Positions 22,330-34,085 of a stretch of DNA of 64,000 nucleotides are shown in pieces (the first letter of the stretch is position 1; each line of letters opens with the position of its first letter). The translations under genes were made by a program, and so were the position numbers. This DNA comes from Talinum fruticosum (taxonomy: Eukaryota; Streptophyta; Magnoliopsida; Caryophyllales; Talinaceae). Location: NCBI GenBank assembly GCA_021018815.1, contig JAITYX010000154.1, positions 62,001-126,000 on the forward strand, written 5' to 3'. The notes beneath the pieces are model-generated. The model searched no databases and had not been told where the DNA came from. It was given only the letters and a program-made list of their open reading frames with translations.

Positions 22330-22960
22330 TTAAATGCATAGATGATTACTCCTAATGGAAGATCAATTTTTTTGGCTAAATGAGAAATGAATATGCAAAG
22401 CATACTCACCTAATCTGAGATGAATTTTAATTTGGCTAATGCAAATGAAAGAGCCTCTTAATTAGAGATAAATTTTGAATGGCTAATACAAAATGAATGG
22501 ACTCACCCTAATTGGGATGAAATTTAAATTGGGTTAATGCAAAAATAAAATGCAAGATTGGACTCACATGTTTTGAGATGAAATTTGAATTAAGCTAATG
22601 CAAAATGAATGGACTTACCCTAATTAAGATAAAATTTATTTTGGCTAATGCAAAAGGAAATGCAAATATGGACCCACCTATTTTGAGATGATTTTGACTT
22701 TGGCTAAATGCAAAAAAGAAATGCAAATATGGACTCACCTTAATTGAGATGAAGTTTATTTGGACTAATGCAAAAATGAAATGCAAAATTGGACTCACCT
22801 ACTTTGAGATGATTTTGACTTTGGCTAAATGCAAAACAGAAATGCAAATAAGGACTCACCTTAATTGAGATGAAGTTTATTTAGGCTAATGCAAAGAAAT
22901 GAAGACTCACCTTAATTGAGATGATTTTGACTTTGGTTAAATGCGAAAGGAAATACAGAT
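22330..22960 (-). repeat. B leader tandem array with recurring splice-donor words
   Basis: Roughly 50-60-bp units with a plus core GGACTCACCTTAATTGAGATG and a GGCTAATGCAAA word. On the minus (element sense) strand each unit reads GCATTAG, a short segment, then AAGGTGAGTCC or a variant. Donor-like words start near 22404, 22501, 22562, 22613, 22673, 22732, 22792, 22853 and 22904. The two most conserved unit types alternate (TTAATTGAGATGAAGTTTAT and ACTTTGAGATGATTTTGACT). No ORF of interest is present. Confidence 0.8.
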
Positions 22961-23090
22961 CGACCTAAAAGGGGAATGTAATTTTGGACTTTTGGCTAAA
23001 ATGCACATAATTGGACCGACTCAAAATTTTATTTTGATTTTTTATTTTTACACCCATGCAAGGATTATTCAGCACTCCTCACATATCCCT

Positions 23091-24681
23091 TGAAGACTCG
23101 GACTTTATACTTACACTTTTCCGAGTTCCATCGAGGAATCAGTATAAGACTTCATCTCTTATAGGGTTTTGATTTCAAGTCATTCCATGTGCCTTAGAAA
23201 CTTTTCTCGAGTGATATACCATCTACTCGAGTGTTATAGAAACTATTATATATGTTTATGCGTGACTCGATTGACTCGTAAAGCATACCTGTACTCACCA
23301 CTTCACACTCGGTTCCGAGTCAATCAACGCTCGGATATATCGCATGTTCAAACACGTTCTTTCTCCGGTCCGACTTCGTGTTTCAGCAATTGTATTGTTA
23401 ATTCACTATTCTAAGTCAGCATACCTTGTTTGAACTATGTTTAGTCTAGATCAAGTTTGTTTATTCCGATCTTTTATTTTGACTTATTTATCTTCTAGAC
23501 TCGGCTAAGATGGAATTTGACTATCATGGATATTAGACTCGGAAAATTCCATTCCTTTTCCGAGTTAGATAATTAGTCACTTAATTATCTTAATTATGTT
23601 ATTATCTATGTCTAATCTTGGACCAAAGTATTTTATACTTTGAGAATAAAATTGATTTACTTTTGTAGGTTATTCAAACAAGGCTATCCTATTTTTGAAT
23701 TGCCAAAGTAACCTAGCTTCAAAACGTCAAATCACCAAGCAGACAAGGCCTTTTCCACCTCCGACCTAGCCCCGGACATTGTGTCGTGGTTGTCCGTTTC
23801 CAAAACCGGAAATCTACAACACTAAGCTCAACGGTGGTTTCCACCTTACTTTTCAAGACACCACCAGTGGTTTTGGGACTTCCAAAGGAGTTAAGAGTCG
23901 TTTCCCAACGTTCATATCTCAACGGATATTTTTGAGTGACTCGGAAAATCCATTACAACGGTCACAAAGGACTTCCAGTCGAAGATGGACACAACGACTA
24001 AGTCTGCTTGGTCATCTATAAATATAAGCCAACTTTCAAGACTTGAAGATTGGTGAACCAATTGTTAATATACACACTAGAGCAAAAGTCATTGTATTCA
24101 TTCTCAATCTTCTACTTACAACTCCAATTCCGTATTTAATACTTCTCCGAGTTGTAAGGTCTTGTACTCGCTACAAACACTCTCTTTCTTACTCTCTAAG
24201 TAAGGTCCCTTGACCGAGCTGTAAGGGTTAACTCAGCTCGCTTGTCCCTAACTCGTAAGGGTGATCTCGGTTAGAAAGTACTAGATCGGACAAGCTAATT
24301 TCGACTCTAGGAAAACTTGTAAGGAGTTGTCTAAGGGAGCAACTCAGGTTGAGTTAGTTTACTCGCTTTTGTGGACTCAAAATAGTGGATTTGACTTTGT
24401 GCTTGGATTAGCACGATCCGTGGTTTTCTCGCCCCAGGAAGGTTTCCACGTACTTTGTGAGTCATTACTTTTCCGAGTGCATTCTAGACTCGGACAGTTT
24501 CAAAGTTCCGCTTAATCTGTTTCTCTACTCTTCACTAAATTCCGAGTTAGTACTTTTCCGAGTTCATCCTTGACTCTCGGTCACCTCGGATTCATATCTA
24601 TTTTAAATTTCAAGCAAATTTCATCATCACCCAATTCCCCCCACTCTAGGGTGACTTAGCCTCTCCCATAGCAAACCTTCA
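23091..24681 (+). repeat. C1 5' LTR
   Basis: Starts TGAAGACTCGG and ends GCAAACCTTCA. A TATA box CTATAAATATAAG is at 24016-24028, followed by the putative transcription start and R region. The word ACTCGG and its complement CCGAGT recur many times. Near the end the paired words of CACCCAATTC and TAGGGTGACTT can form a short hairpin, a feature of all Sirevirus LTRs in the window. Confidence 0.92.
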
Positions 24682-24682
24682 A

Positions 24683-24699
24683 TTAGTATCGAGCCTAGC
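24683..24699 (+). other. C1 primer-binding site
   Basis: TTAGTATCGAGCCTAGC immediately follows the 5' LTR. It resembles the initiator-methionine tRNA PBS of plant copia elements (TGGTATCAGAGC) but has one G-to-A change and reads ATCGAG in place of ATCAGAG. C2 shows the same missing base. Confidence 0.8.
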
Positions 24700-24739
24700 C
24701 TTTCGAAAGGATCTAACCATCCAAAGGTTTAAAGATCAA

Positions 24740-26589
24740 ATGGCTTAGAACAACGGAGAGTTCGATGAAGGAAGATCTTTCAGCAGACCACCAAAGTTCA
24801 AAGGATCTAACTTCGTGCACTCTGGAAGAAACTCATGGAATGTTTTCTGCTAGATCATGATGAGGATGTTTGGAACATCATAAAAGGAGGCAACTACATT
24901 CCCATGAAGACGGAAAAAACAAGACTCGTACCCTAGACAAAGGTCGAGTTCACTGCCGATGAAGCGAGAGAAGTTCGAAAGAACTTCAAGGCAATGAACA
25001 TTTTGATGTGCACCATCAGCTCGGAAGAATATAACCGAGTGTCCGCTCGTGATACGACCAAAGAAGTATGGGACACGCTGGTCAACACTTATGAAGGCAC
25101 AAGTCAGGTTAGATAAGCAAAGATAAGCCAATATCTTCATAAGTATGAGTTGTTCAAGATGAAGCCGAAGAAAACATCACTCGGATGTTCATTTTCTTTA
25201 CCGAGATTACCAACAATCTCAAATCTCTGGTAAAAAGATTTCCCACGAGGAAATGTGCGTAAAGATACTCGAAGCCTACCCAAGAAAAGATGGGGTCCCA
25301 AACCGACAACTATCGAAGAGGCTCGGAACTTGTCTCTACTTAAGCCGGACGAACTGATTGGGAACTTTCTCACCCATGAGATCCACTCGGAAGAGGAGGA
25401 TGCAGAGGTCGACACCAAAAAGAACATTGCGCTGAAAGCCTCGTAAACCAAAGAAGCAGATCCGAGTTCTTCGACTCGAAGAGGATCCCATAGCACTTAT
25501 CGCTAGAGGCTTCAAGAGAATAATGAAGCACAAGAGATGGGATAAGAAGCCAAGAGAAGAGTTCTATAAGAAAGACAAGAAGGATAGAAAAGGTAAATAC
25601 TCTTCCCCTTCAAAGTTATCTTTGACTAAGAACTCGGCTATTTTGAATGTGGCAGCAAGGAATACATAGTCAAGGACTCGTCCAAAGAGAAAAAGGGACA
25701 TAAAGAAGAAAAAGGCTATGATGGCCACATGGAGTGACGAGGACTCATCGGAAGATGACGAGGACTCGGATGACTCAAAGTGTCTCGCTGGCACTTTCCG
25801 ACTCGAAGTTGAAACAGAGTCGAGCACGGATCAATCGGACAATAAGGAAGCAAATCCTCAAGAGGTAATTGAATACTTTCTCAAATTTTCCAAAGTTGAT
25901 TTAGCTAAGTATATTTTCACTTTGGAAGAGAAATCCAATTCGACTCATCTCATTTTAAAGAACAACTTGAGTCAATTTCTTCGAGAGCATTTCTTTAAAA
26001 AATGAGTTGGAAAAGCTGAGACTTACACTCAAAGAACTCAAGACTAGTGCTCGATCCAATGAGACCGAGTCTAAGTTACTCGAAGGGAAAATGAGCAACT
26101 AAAGCAAAAGCTCAACGAGTCTCAAGATCTTATTTTAAAGTTTACTCGAAGGCCGAAAAACCTTGATATGCTCTTAGGATCTCAATGTGTCTCGTTTAGA
26201 AAAAAAGGTCTTGGTTTTAACAAAGAGGAGGAATCCAATTCCTACTCGGTGCTTTTCAAAAGGATTCCGAACTGTAAAGTTCAGGAAGGCTTAGCACGGT
26301 CCCATTCATAAAAATGAAAAGAGGACCGAGCCCGGACTAGCTTACAAGAGAAAATCATCTCCGCCGGTTTATAAGAGAAGCTTTTCAAAAGAAAGAGACA
26401 CGGACTCGGTTCTCTAAACGGAAGACTCGGAATTAGACCAAACCCAAAGTCATTCAAATCGGGTTCGAAAAACCTTCTTTCTCGAAAAGGACCATAATAA
26501 AGAGTGTTAATGGGTTCGTTAGAGGAAGTGGAAGGGTTAGTTTATCTCTATTTTACAGTGCCACTCAGCAAAGATTAAAAGGACATTAG
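24740..26589 (+). pseudogene. C1 gag, degenerate
   Basis: ATG at 24740, matching the C2 gag start, but the third codon is TAG. Recognisable blocks are GEFDEGRS near 24755, LDHDEDVWN near 24850, RKNFKAMNILMC near 24980 and TKEVWDTLVNTYEGTSQ near 25058, all typical of the copia gag domain. A zinc knuckle at about 25631-25680 reads C-G-S-K-E-Y, so the expected His is Tyr and the last Cys is Ser; C2 keeps CFECGGKDHIVKDC. An acidic segment (25718-25860) follows. Frameshifts separate the blocks. Confidence 0.82.
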
Positions 26590-27690
26590 TATCTAGACAG
26601 TGGATGCTCATGGCACATGTCGAGAGACTCGGGACTCTTTTCCGAGTTAGAAGAGTACAAAGGAGGAAAAGTCACATTTGGAGACGATAGCAAAGGCAAG
26701 ATAATTAGGATTGGCAAGATTGGAAAAGGAAGCAATCTGGTCAGCCCAGTATACCTTGTCAAAGGGTTAAAATACAACCTGCTTAGCATCTCTCAATTGT
26801 GTGATAAAGGTCAAGAGGTAAGATTCACTCGGACCAACCGTTATATTTCCGATGATACTACCAAGGAGATCAAGCTCTCGGGTAAGAGATCGGGTAACAC
26901 TTACATTATTCTTCTTTCTAACCCAAGTCGAATTTATCTTGTTTAAAAGCATCACTTCTTGATGACTCATGGACATGGCATCGTAGATTAGGTCATGTTA
27001 GCATGCATACTATTAAGAAACTGGCATCTCATGGTTTAGTCGGAGGATTGCCTAATTGTGCTTTTAAGAAAGATAAAATTTGTGAAGCATGCACAAAAGG
27101 GAAACAAGTCAGATCTTCTTTCAAATCTCCGAAGACAGCTTCTACATCCAAGGTGCTTGAAATGCTACATATGAACTTATGTGGTGAAATCCCTGTTAAG
27201 AGTCTTGGAGGTAAATCATATGTACTTGGTTATTGTTGATGATTACTCACGATTTACCCGGGTGTGTTTTCTTAAGCACAAAAATGAAGCATTCAAAGAG
27301 TTCAGCAAGCTCTGCAGGAAAATCCAAGTTGAGTCTCGGACTCGGATCCGGAGAATTCGAACCGACCATGGAAGGGAGTTCGACTACCCGAATTTACTGA
27401 GTTTTGTGACAAGAATGGTATCTCCCACAACTTCTCAGTACCAAGAACTCCTCAACAAAATGGAGTAATGGAGAGAAAGAACAGAACTCTTAAAGAAATA
27501 GCTAGGACAATAATGATTAAACATAATCTACCCTACTATTTCTGGGCCGAGGTTGTAAACACCGCAAACTACACCTTGAATCGATGCCTCATCGGACCCA
27601 TCCTCGAAGAAAACACTATACGAGCTCTACAAATTGAAGAAACCCAATATCTCACACTTCAAACCCTTTGGATGTAAGTGTTTTGTTCAC
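26590..27690 (+). pseudogene. C1 protease and integrase, degenerate
   Basis: The protease site LDSGCSWHMSRD is at about 26593-26628. It continues with GGKVTFGDD and LLSISQLCDKG in frame 26617-26946. A zinc-binding segment (TWHRRLGHVS, then CEACTKGKQ) precedes the catalytic core. The first core Asp is Asn here (HMNLCG near 27170), whereas C2 has Asp. The second, in RTDHGREFD, is near 27360. The Glu lies in the ERKNRTLKE block near 27470. A frameshift sits at the HMNLCG-VDDYS boundary. Confidence 0.85.
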
Positions 27691-28239
27691 AACAATGGTA
27701 AGGATCACTCGACCAAGTTTGATGCTCGGTCGAGATGAAGGTATTTTTCTCGGGTTATTCTTCTCATAGCAAAGCTTATCGCATTTTCAATAAAAGTACT
27801 AACAAAGTGGAAGAAAGCATCCACGTTGTGTTTGATGAGATTGAACAGGAAAAGCTGAGTGAATCATCATTCTCGGACCTAAAGCTCAGCAGAAATGATG
27901 ATCGTGATGAAAATGAGCCTATCGAGAATCAAACCCAACCAGCTCGGAATGAAGTCACTCGTAACGAAGTGACTCGGAATGAGACAACTCAAGAACCCCG
28001 CTCGGAATGATGAAGGACAAACCGATGAACAAGTTCACTCGGAAAAGACTTCTAAAGATCAATCAATTCAGCCTACAGATCCGGTGAACCGGAGAACGAG
28101 TAGAGCATTCAAGTATGCTTCTAGTCATCTACTAGAAAACATATTATCCGATATCAAAAGTGGGGTAAGAACTCATTCCTCTCTTCAAAATCTATGTGCA
28201 TTCACTGCATTCATTTCATTAACTCGAACCTAAAAATGC
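27691..28239 (+). pseudogene. C1 integrase C-terminus and linker to RT
   Basis: Frame 27735-28010 encodes FSGYSSHSKAYRIFNK and KVEESIHVVFDE, the conserved copia integrase C-terminal block. A low-complexity polar linker with repeated NEVTRNE words follows (27940-28000). Frame 27979-28233 continues with RRTSRAFKYASSH. Confidence 0.8.
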
Positions 28240-29130
28240 ACTAGAGGCCCTAAATGAACCTGAATGGGTAGAGGCCATGCAAGAGGAACTCAATCAATTC
28301 GAAAGAAACCCAGTCCGGACTCGACCAAACGACCGTCCGACCACCCAGTCATAGGAACCAAATGGGTTTTCAAGAACAAACTGGATGGAGGTGGGTTGGT
28401 AGTCAAAAACAAGGCTAGACTTGTGGCTCAAGGATACAATCAGGAAGAAGGGATTGATTGTGGGGAAACCTTTGCACTGTTGCTGAATCGAAGCCATCGG
28501 AATCCTGTTAGCATTTGCATCTAGCATGAATATCAAGTTATATCAAATGGATGTTAAATGTGCTTTTCTTAATGGTTTTATCGAAGAGGAAGTCTATGTT
28601 GAGCAGCCCCTGGATTTGAAAACTCGGAATTTCCAAATCATGTTTTCAAACTTCGAAAAGCTCTTTATGGTCTTAAACAAGCTCCCGGAGCTTGGTATGA
28701 AAGACTCGAGCAATTTCTTGGTTCAAAATGATTTTAGAAGAGGTCATATTGACAAGACTCTCTTTATAAAAACCAAGGGGGAAAGACTTCCTTATCGCTC
28801 AAATATATGTTGATGACATAATTTTTGGAGCTACTAATGAAATTCTCGTGTCGAGATTTTTCCGAGTTAATGAGACAGGAATTTCAAATGAGTATGATAG
28901 GAGAACTCAATTTCTTCCTTGGTCTACAAATCAAGCAAGACAAAGATGAAATCTATGTCCATCAATCAAAGTACACCAAGGAGCTGCTGAAAAAGTATAA
29001 AGTTCAAGATGTGAAGCATGCAGCAACACCTATGAGCAAGTAGCATAAAATTAGACTCGGATCGAAAAAGGTAAAGCAATAGATCGAAGCTCTATAGAGG
29101 TATGATTGGATCTTTACTATATCTTACTTC
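28240..29130 (+). pseudogene. C1 copia reverse transcriptase, degenerate
   Basis: Blocks in order: [11 protein letters not shown] (28350) and [16 protein letters not shown] (28410), then MNIKLYQMDVKCAFLNGFIE (28526, containing the first catalytic Asp), and YVDDIIFGATNE at about 28806-28841 with the other two. QEFQMSM-GELNFFLGLQIKQ is in frame 28825-29043. At least three frame changes separate them, so no functional RT is produced. Confidence 0.88.
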
Positions 29131-29750
29131 TAGTAGGCCAGATATAATGTTTAGTGTCTGTCTATGAGCAAGATTCCAAGCTAATCCAAAAGAATCACAT
29201 CTCACTACGGTGAAGAAAATATTTAGATATCTCGCAGGGACTCGGAATTTAGGTCTATGGTACTCCGGAGACTCGGAACCGACTCTCACTGGATACTCGG
29301 ATGCTGATTATGCTAGATACAAAGTTGATAGAAAAAGCACCTCAGGAGCTTGCCAATTTCTAGGTCAATCCTTAATATCTTGGCACTCAAAGAAGCAAAA
29401 CTCGAGTAGCTCTATCAATCGCCGAGGCTGAGTATATTGTAGCTAGAGCATGCCGTGCTCAAATTTTATGGATAAAGCAACATTTGAGAGATCTTGGACT
29501 TTCTTTCAAATCGGTTCCAATCAAGTGTGATAATCAAAGTGCAATCAGCATCACCAAAAATCCAGTTCAAGCACTCAAAGATGAAACACATTGAGGTCGG
29601 TATCATTTCTTAAGAGACCATTCTGAGAAAGGTGATATTGAACTCGAATTCATTCCTACCAATCTTCAATTAGCTGATATCTTTACTAAGCCACTTAGTG
29701 AGGATCAGTTTTGCTTCATCAGGAATGAGCTTGGTATGTTAAATGCATAA
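29131..29750 (+). pseudogene. C1 RNase H, degenerate
   Basis: Frame 29210-29431 encodes YLAGTRNLGLWYSG, GYSDADYA and KSTSGACQFLG, the start of the copia RNase H. The AEAEY block and CDNQSAI follow in another frame at about 29427-29560. The pol end NELGMLNA and a stop lie at about 29724-29750. Confidence 0.87.
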
Positions 29751-30409
29751 TTATGTGTTTTCTATGTGAAAATCTCATTGCATGATTATGTGATATGTGC
29801 TTATGATTCTTTAACAACCATTAGTTCAGTTGATCCAGTGATACCGAGCTGATAGTTGTTATCTATTTCTAGTTTCGAGTCACTTAGAAACTTAGTCGAG
29901 TCGGACTCGAGACTTTGAGAAAAATGGATATCAAACTTCGAAATCATCTCTAGATAAGTGGAGAATTTTGGAATTTATTTTCAAAATATTTAGTTTTCTC
30001 TCTCTCTCTTGCGCGTCGTGATCGGACAACTAGCCGTTGGAAGATAAACCGCTGGAGTTCTAACCGTTGAGGAAGAGAACAGTCACACCGGTCCGAGGTG
30101 ACCGCCGAAAGAGCCGAGTCAAAACGGATATCGAAGGCCAATTATTTTCTTATAAATAGCGCCTATACTCCTTCATTTCATTACTTTACTCTTCGCATAC
30201 ACTCTCTCTCGAAATCAAATCTTCGTGAACACGTTCTCGTGATTAAAGCGACACCCAGCGATCTCAAGCTTCATAAAGAACATCTCAAGTAAGCTCTGTT
30301 GCTCACAAACTCTTTCTTCTTCTACTCTTTTATTTTTTCTCTCACTCTCTTCGAGCTCCTTTCTTCTCCTCTCTCTCAAGCTTATCTACTCTCTCTTTTC
30401 TCCATCAAA
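29751..30409 (+). other. C1 spacer between pol and the env-like ORF
   Basis: Non-coding. A CT-rich leader (30170-30400) with CTCTCT runs precedes the ORF start at 30410, and a word TATAAATAGCGCC near 30150 could be a TATA box for a separate transcript. C2 has the matching TATAGAGAATACGCGC arrangement (37855-37870, inverted). Confidence 0.55.
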
Positions 30410-32019
30410 ATGCCGAAAAGAGGTTCTCACCCTGATTTTCTTGGCTCTGCCACCAAGAAACCCCGCACAAAAAGCCGGAAAGGCCCCTCAAATTCAAAAC
30501 CTCTTGTCACCAAGCACCTTGCACTGGATGATAAATTCTTCCCAACCACAAAATTTTCGTGGTTGCCTCACATACAATCGACCGGGTCTACAACTTTCTT
30601 TGTTTCAGCGAGTTCATCTATCCTGAACTTGTCTTTGAGTTCTACACTCATCTTTCCAGCTACGAGGGTATTCTAACCTCCGGAGTTCGAACATCACCTG
30701 TTCGAATCAATACTTCCCTCCTCCATCGTCCTGTTCAAAGTATCTTCCCTTTTCTTGAACAGCAATCCAATACCTTTCAATGAGGTCGTCGACGACTTCT
30801 TTGAAAAGTACGCCAAAGAGTTCCCTGGATCACGCAAAAACTTTTCTATGACCCAACTAAAGTCGAAGCTCGTCTTCTATGTTTCTTGCTGATGAGAACC
30901 TTCTTCTCACAAAGCATTTCGGCAAGGAGAACCCCAACTCCAAGCATCTTAAAGCTCTTTTTGATATTCTAGAGGGCTACGAAGTAGACCTCTTTCCCGC
31001 TATCATCGAGCACATGGCAGCTGTGCCGGCTCGGACTCATAACAAGAAGAACACCCCTCTTCCCTTCGGTGCTCATCTCACTCGTTATTTTCAAACAGTT
31101 CGAAGTTCCTCTTCTTTCGAATCCGAACGCCGTTTCGAGGCTGCCATTGTAGTTGGCAAAAAGGAACTTCTCAGGGTACAAATACCAGGAAACCAAACCT
31201 GGTGTCCGGATCCAAAGCTCGAGCCGAGGCCACCCTCCCCGCCTCGGACTCGGACTCGAAACGCCTCTTTCTCTTCCTCGCTCCACTCGGTGGTGCCTCC
31301 ACCTCAGGTACTTCTAAAACTCTTTCTTCCATTTTGTCCACTGCTTTCATGGACAAAATCTCTTCTGTGTCCTTGGAACTCAAGGACCTTCTCCGGTCAT
31401 TCAAGACTGTTTTCCAGTCCATGACCATCAACCAAAACCGCCCAATCTCAAATTCGAGAGCAAGCAGGACATGCTCCTTAAGATAAAGGCTCGGTAAAAG
31501 AGCAAAGGGAACTTCTCGAGCTCCTTCAGGAGAGAAGATCCAAGGCAGCTCGAGACTCGGGTAACTCGGACACTTCGAGGAATCCTCGAGCCCCGCCAAG
31601 TCCTCCTCGAGATAGAGGCAAGGAAGAAGAAGAAGGAGAAGAAGCAGAGGAGCTCGCGGCTGAGGCCGATCCTCCCGAGCAAGGAGAGCAAGAAGGACAA
31701 GGAGCAAGCAATCGAGGGTCCGGGTGCTCTGAGCGCAACCGAAGTGATCGGCTCGGATAGCAGTCCGAGTGGGTCGAAGAACCTCGCGACCAAGGACGGA
31801 CAGCGACGAAGTCGCCTGAGCACATCCCTCCGAGTCGTTGAGTTCCAAGAGGACGAGTCTCTAGACGACCTAGTTCCGGGTCGACCACTCGAACCGAGCC
31901 GATACCGGAGATTCCTATACTTTCTCCGCCGCGCTCAAGCACATCGTCAAGATCTTATCGAGCACCGGTGCACCACTCGTCCTTCCTCCTTAACCCCGAC
32001 TAATCCATCCCCTCCTTAG
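30410..32019 (+). pseudogene. C1 env-like ORF, degenerate
   Basis: The ATG at 30410 opens MPKRGSHPDF and is shared with C2 (37613, minus). The conserved core includes DDKFF and FIYPELV near 30520-30640 (in more than one frame) and ends in a Ser/Pro/Arg-rich tail with RRAQAHRQDLIEH in frame 31744-32019. Sireviruses carry such an ORF after pol; it is called env-like because of position and SIRE1 precedent, and its role is unknown. No convincing signal peptide or membrane segment is visible. Breaks occur throughout, so this copy is inactive. Confidence 0.7.
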
Positions 32020-32384
32020 TTTCTTAGTCTTTTATTTACAGTATTTCATGTTTTTTTTCTTTTTCTAGACATCAAATTTGTACTTTTCGTTGTATTCTTC
32101 CCATTTTTTTGTTTTTGCTTTGAAAGGCAAGGGGAAGAATAGATAGAAAATTTTTGTTGTCTTGTTTAGGGGAGTTTCTCTCACCCTCTCGTAAATATTT
32201 TCTTTGACGTTAATAAAGTAAATGCATTTCATTATTAATTGTTGTCTATCCGGATTTTTTCTTTTCTTGCTCGATAGCTATGAAATCTTAAGTTATTTAT
32301 CGAGGAAGTTTACAAAATCAGATTTATATCACTAACAAAGTTTTTGTCTAAGTGTGGAATGTCTTTCATCAAAAAGAGGGAGAT
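32020..32384 (+). other. C1 3' UTR and PPT
   Basis: T-rich 3' UTR ending in AAAAAGAGGGAGAT (32371-32384) directly before the 3' LTR, the polypurine tract for plus-strand priming. Confidence 0.85.
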
Positions 32385-33989
32385 TGAAGACTCGGACTTT
32401 ATACTTACACTTTTCCGAGTTCCATCGAGGAATCGGGTATAAGACTTCATCTCTTATAGGGTTTTGATTTCAAGTCATTCCATGTGCCTTAGTAACTTTT
32501 CCGAATGATATACCATCTACTCGAGTGTTATAGAAACTATTATATATGTTTATGCGTGACTCGACCGACTCGTAAAGCATACCTGTACTCACCACTTCAC
32601 ACTTATCTCCGAGTCAATCAATGCTCGGATATATCGCATGTTCAAACACGTTCTTTCTCTAGTCCGACTTCTTGTTTCAGGAATTATATTGTTAATTCAC
32701 TATTCTAAGTCGAGCATACCTTGTTTGAACTATGTTTAGTCTAGATCAAGTTTGTTTATTATGATCTTTTATTTTGACTTGTTTATCTTACTGGATCGGC
32801 TAAGATGGAATTTAAGTATCATGGATATTAGACTTAGAAAATTCCATTCCTTTTCCGACTCGGATAATTAGTCACTTAATTATCTTAATTATGTTATTAT
32901 CTATGTCTAATCTTGGACCAAAGTATTTTATACTTTGAGAATCAAATTGATTTACTTTTGTAAGTTATTCAAATGAGGCTATCCTATTTTTGAATTGCAA
33001 AAGTAACGAGTTTCAAAACGTCAAATCACCAGCAGACAAGGCTTTTTCCACCTTCGACCTAGCCCCGCACAATCGTGTCAAGGTTGTCTCGTTTCCAAAA
33101 CTAGAAATCTGCAACACTAAGCTCAACGGTGGTTTCTACCTTACTTTTCAAGACACCACCAGGTGGTTTTGGGACTTCCAAAGGAGTCAAGAGCCGTTGC
33201 CCAACGTTCATATCTCAACGGATATTTTCCGAGTGACTCGGAAAATCCATTACAACAGATCACAAAGGACTTCCAGTCGGAAGATGGACAAAACGACTAA
33301 GTCGCTTGGTCATCTATAAATATAAGCCAACTTTCAAGACTTGAAGATTGCTGAACCAATTGTTAATATACATACTTGAGCAACAATTATTGTATTCATT
33401 CTCAATCTTCTACTTACAACTCCAATTCCGTATTTAATACTTCTATGAGTTGTAAGGTCTTGTACTCAATTACAAACACTCTCTTTCTTACTCTCTAAGT
33501 AAGGTCCCTTGATCGAGTCAGTAAAGGTTAACTCAGCTCGATTGTCCCTAACTCGTAAGGGTGATCTCAGTTAGGAAATACTAGATCGGACAAGCGAATT
33601 TCGAGTTTAGGAAAAACTTGTAAGGAGTTGTCTAAGGGAGCAACTCGGGTTGAGTCAGTCTCATCGTATTTTGTGGACTCAAAATAGTGGATTTGACTTT
33701 GTGCTTGGATTAGCACGGTCCGCGGTTTTCTACCCCAGGAGGGTTTCCACGTACTTTCCGAGTCATTACTTTTCCGAGTGCATTCTAGACTCGAGACAAT
33801 TTCAAAGTTCCGCTTAATCTGTTTCTTCACTCTTCACTAAATTCCGAGTTAGTACTTTTCCGAGTTCATCCTTGACTCTCGGTCACCTCGGATTCATATC
33901 TATTTTAAATTTCAAGCAAATTTCATCATCACCCTATTCACCCCCCCAAAATCCTAGGGTGACTTAGCCTCTCCCAGAGCAAACCTTCA
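32385..33989 (+). repeat. C1 3' LTR
   Basis: 1605 bp, starting TGAAGACTCGG and ending AAACCTTCA, closely similar to 23091-24681. The TATA box lies at 33314-33326. The two copies differ by scattered substitutions and 1-3-base indels. Confidence 0.92.
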
Positions 33990-33994
33990 TCCCT

Positions 33995-34085
33995 CAAGGC
34001 TCACAAGCAGAAAATTAAATCTAAAAACAACAAACACACTCATCCAACCAACCAAATGAAGGCAAGGTGACCTAATAGTCAAAGG
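33995..34085 (-). other. B leader fragment between C1 and C2
   Basis: The 91 bp separating the two Sireviruses. It belongs to B: its left edge continues 23085 across C1, and its right edge continues into 44828 across C2. It includes the last bases (AAAGG, 34081-34085) that are duplicated after C2. Confidence 0.85.

Larger units (their letters stand above)
23091..33989 (+). mobile_element. C1: full-length Sirevirus-like Ty1/copia element (TCCCT TSD)
   Basis: 10,899 bp with LTRs at 23091-24681 and 32385-33989, and perfect TCCCT duplications at 23086-23090 and 33990-33994. Order: LTR, PBS, gag, protease, integrase, RT, RNase H, env-like ORF, PPT, LTR. Integrase before RT defines Ty1/copia. LTRs of about 1.6 kb and an extra ORF after pol point to the Sirevirus (SIRE1/Maximus) group. 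Every gene carries frameshifts or stops. It lies in the B leader. Confidence 0.93.

Noticed and set aside
22330..22960. CRISPR-like array of regular repeats
   Set aside because: The units are contiguous degenerate tandem repeats without unique spacers, in a plant retroelement leader.
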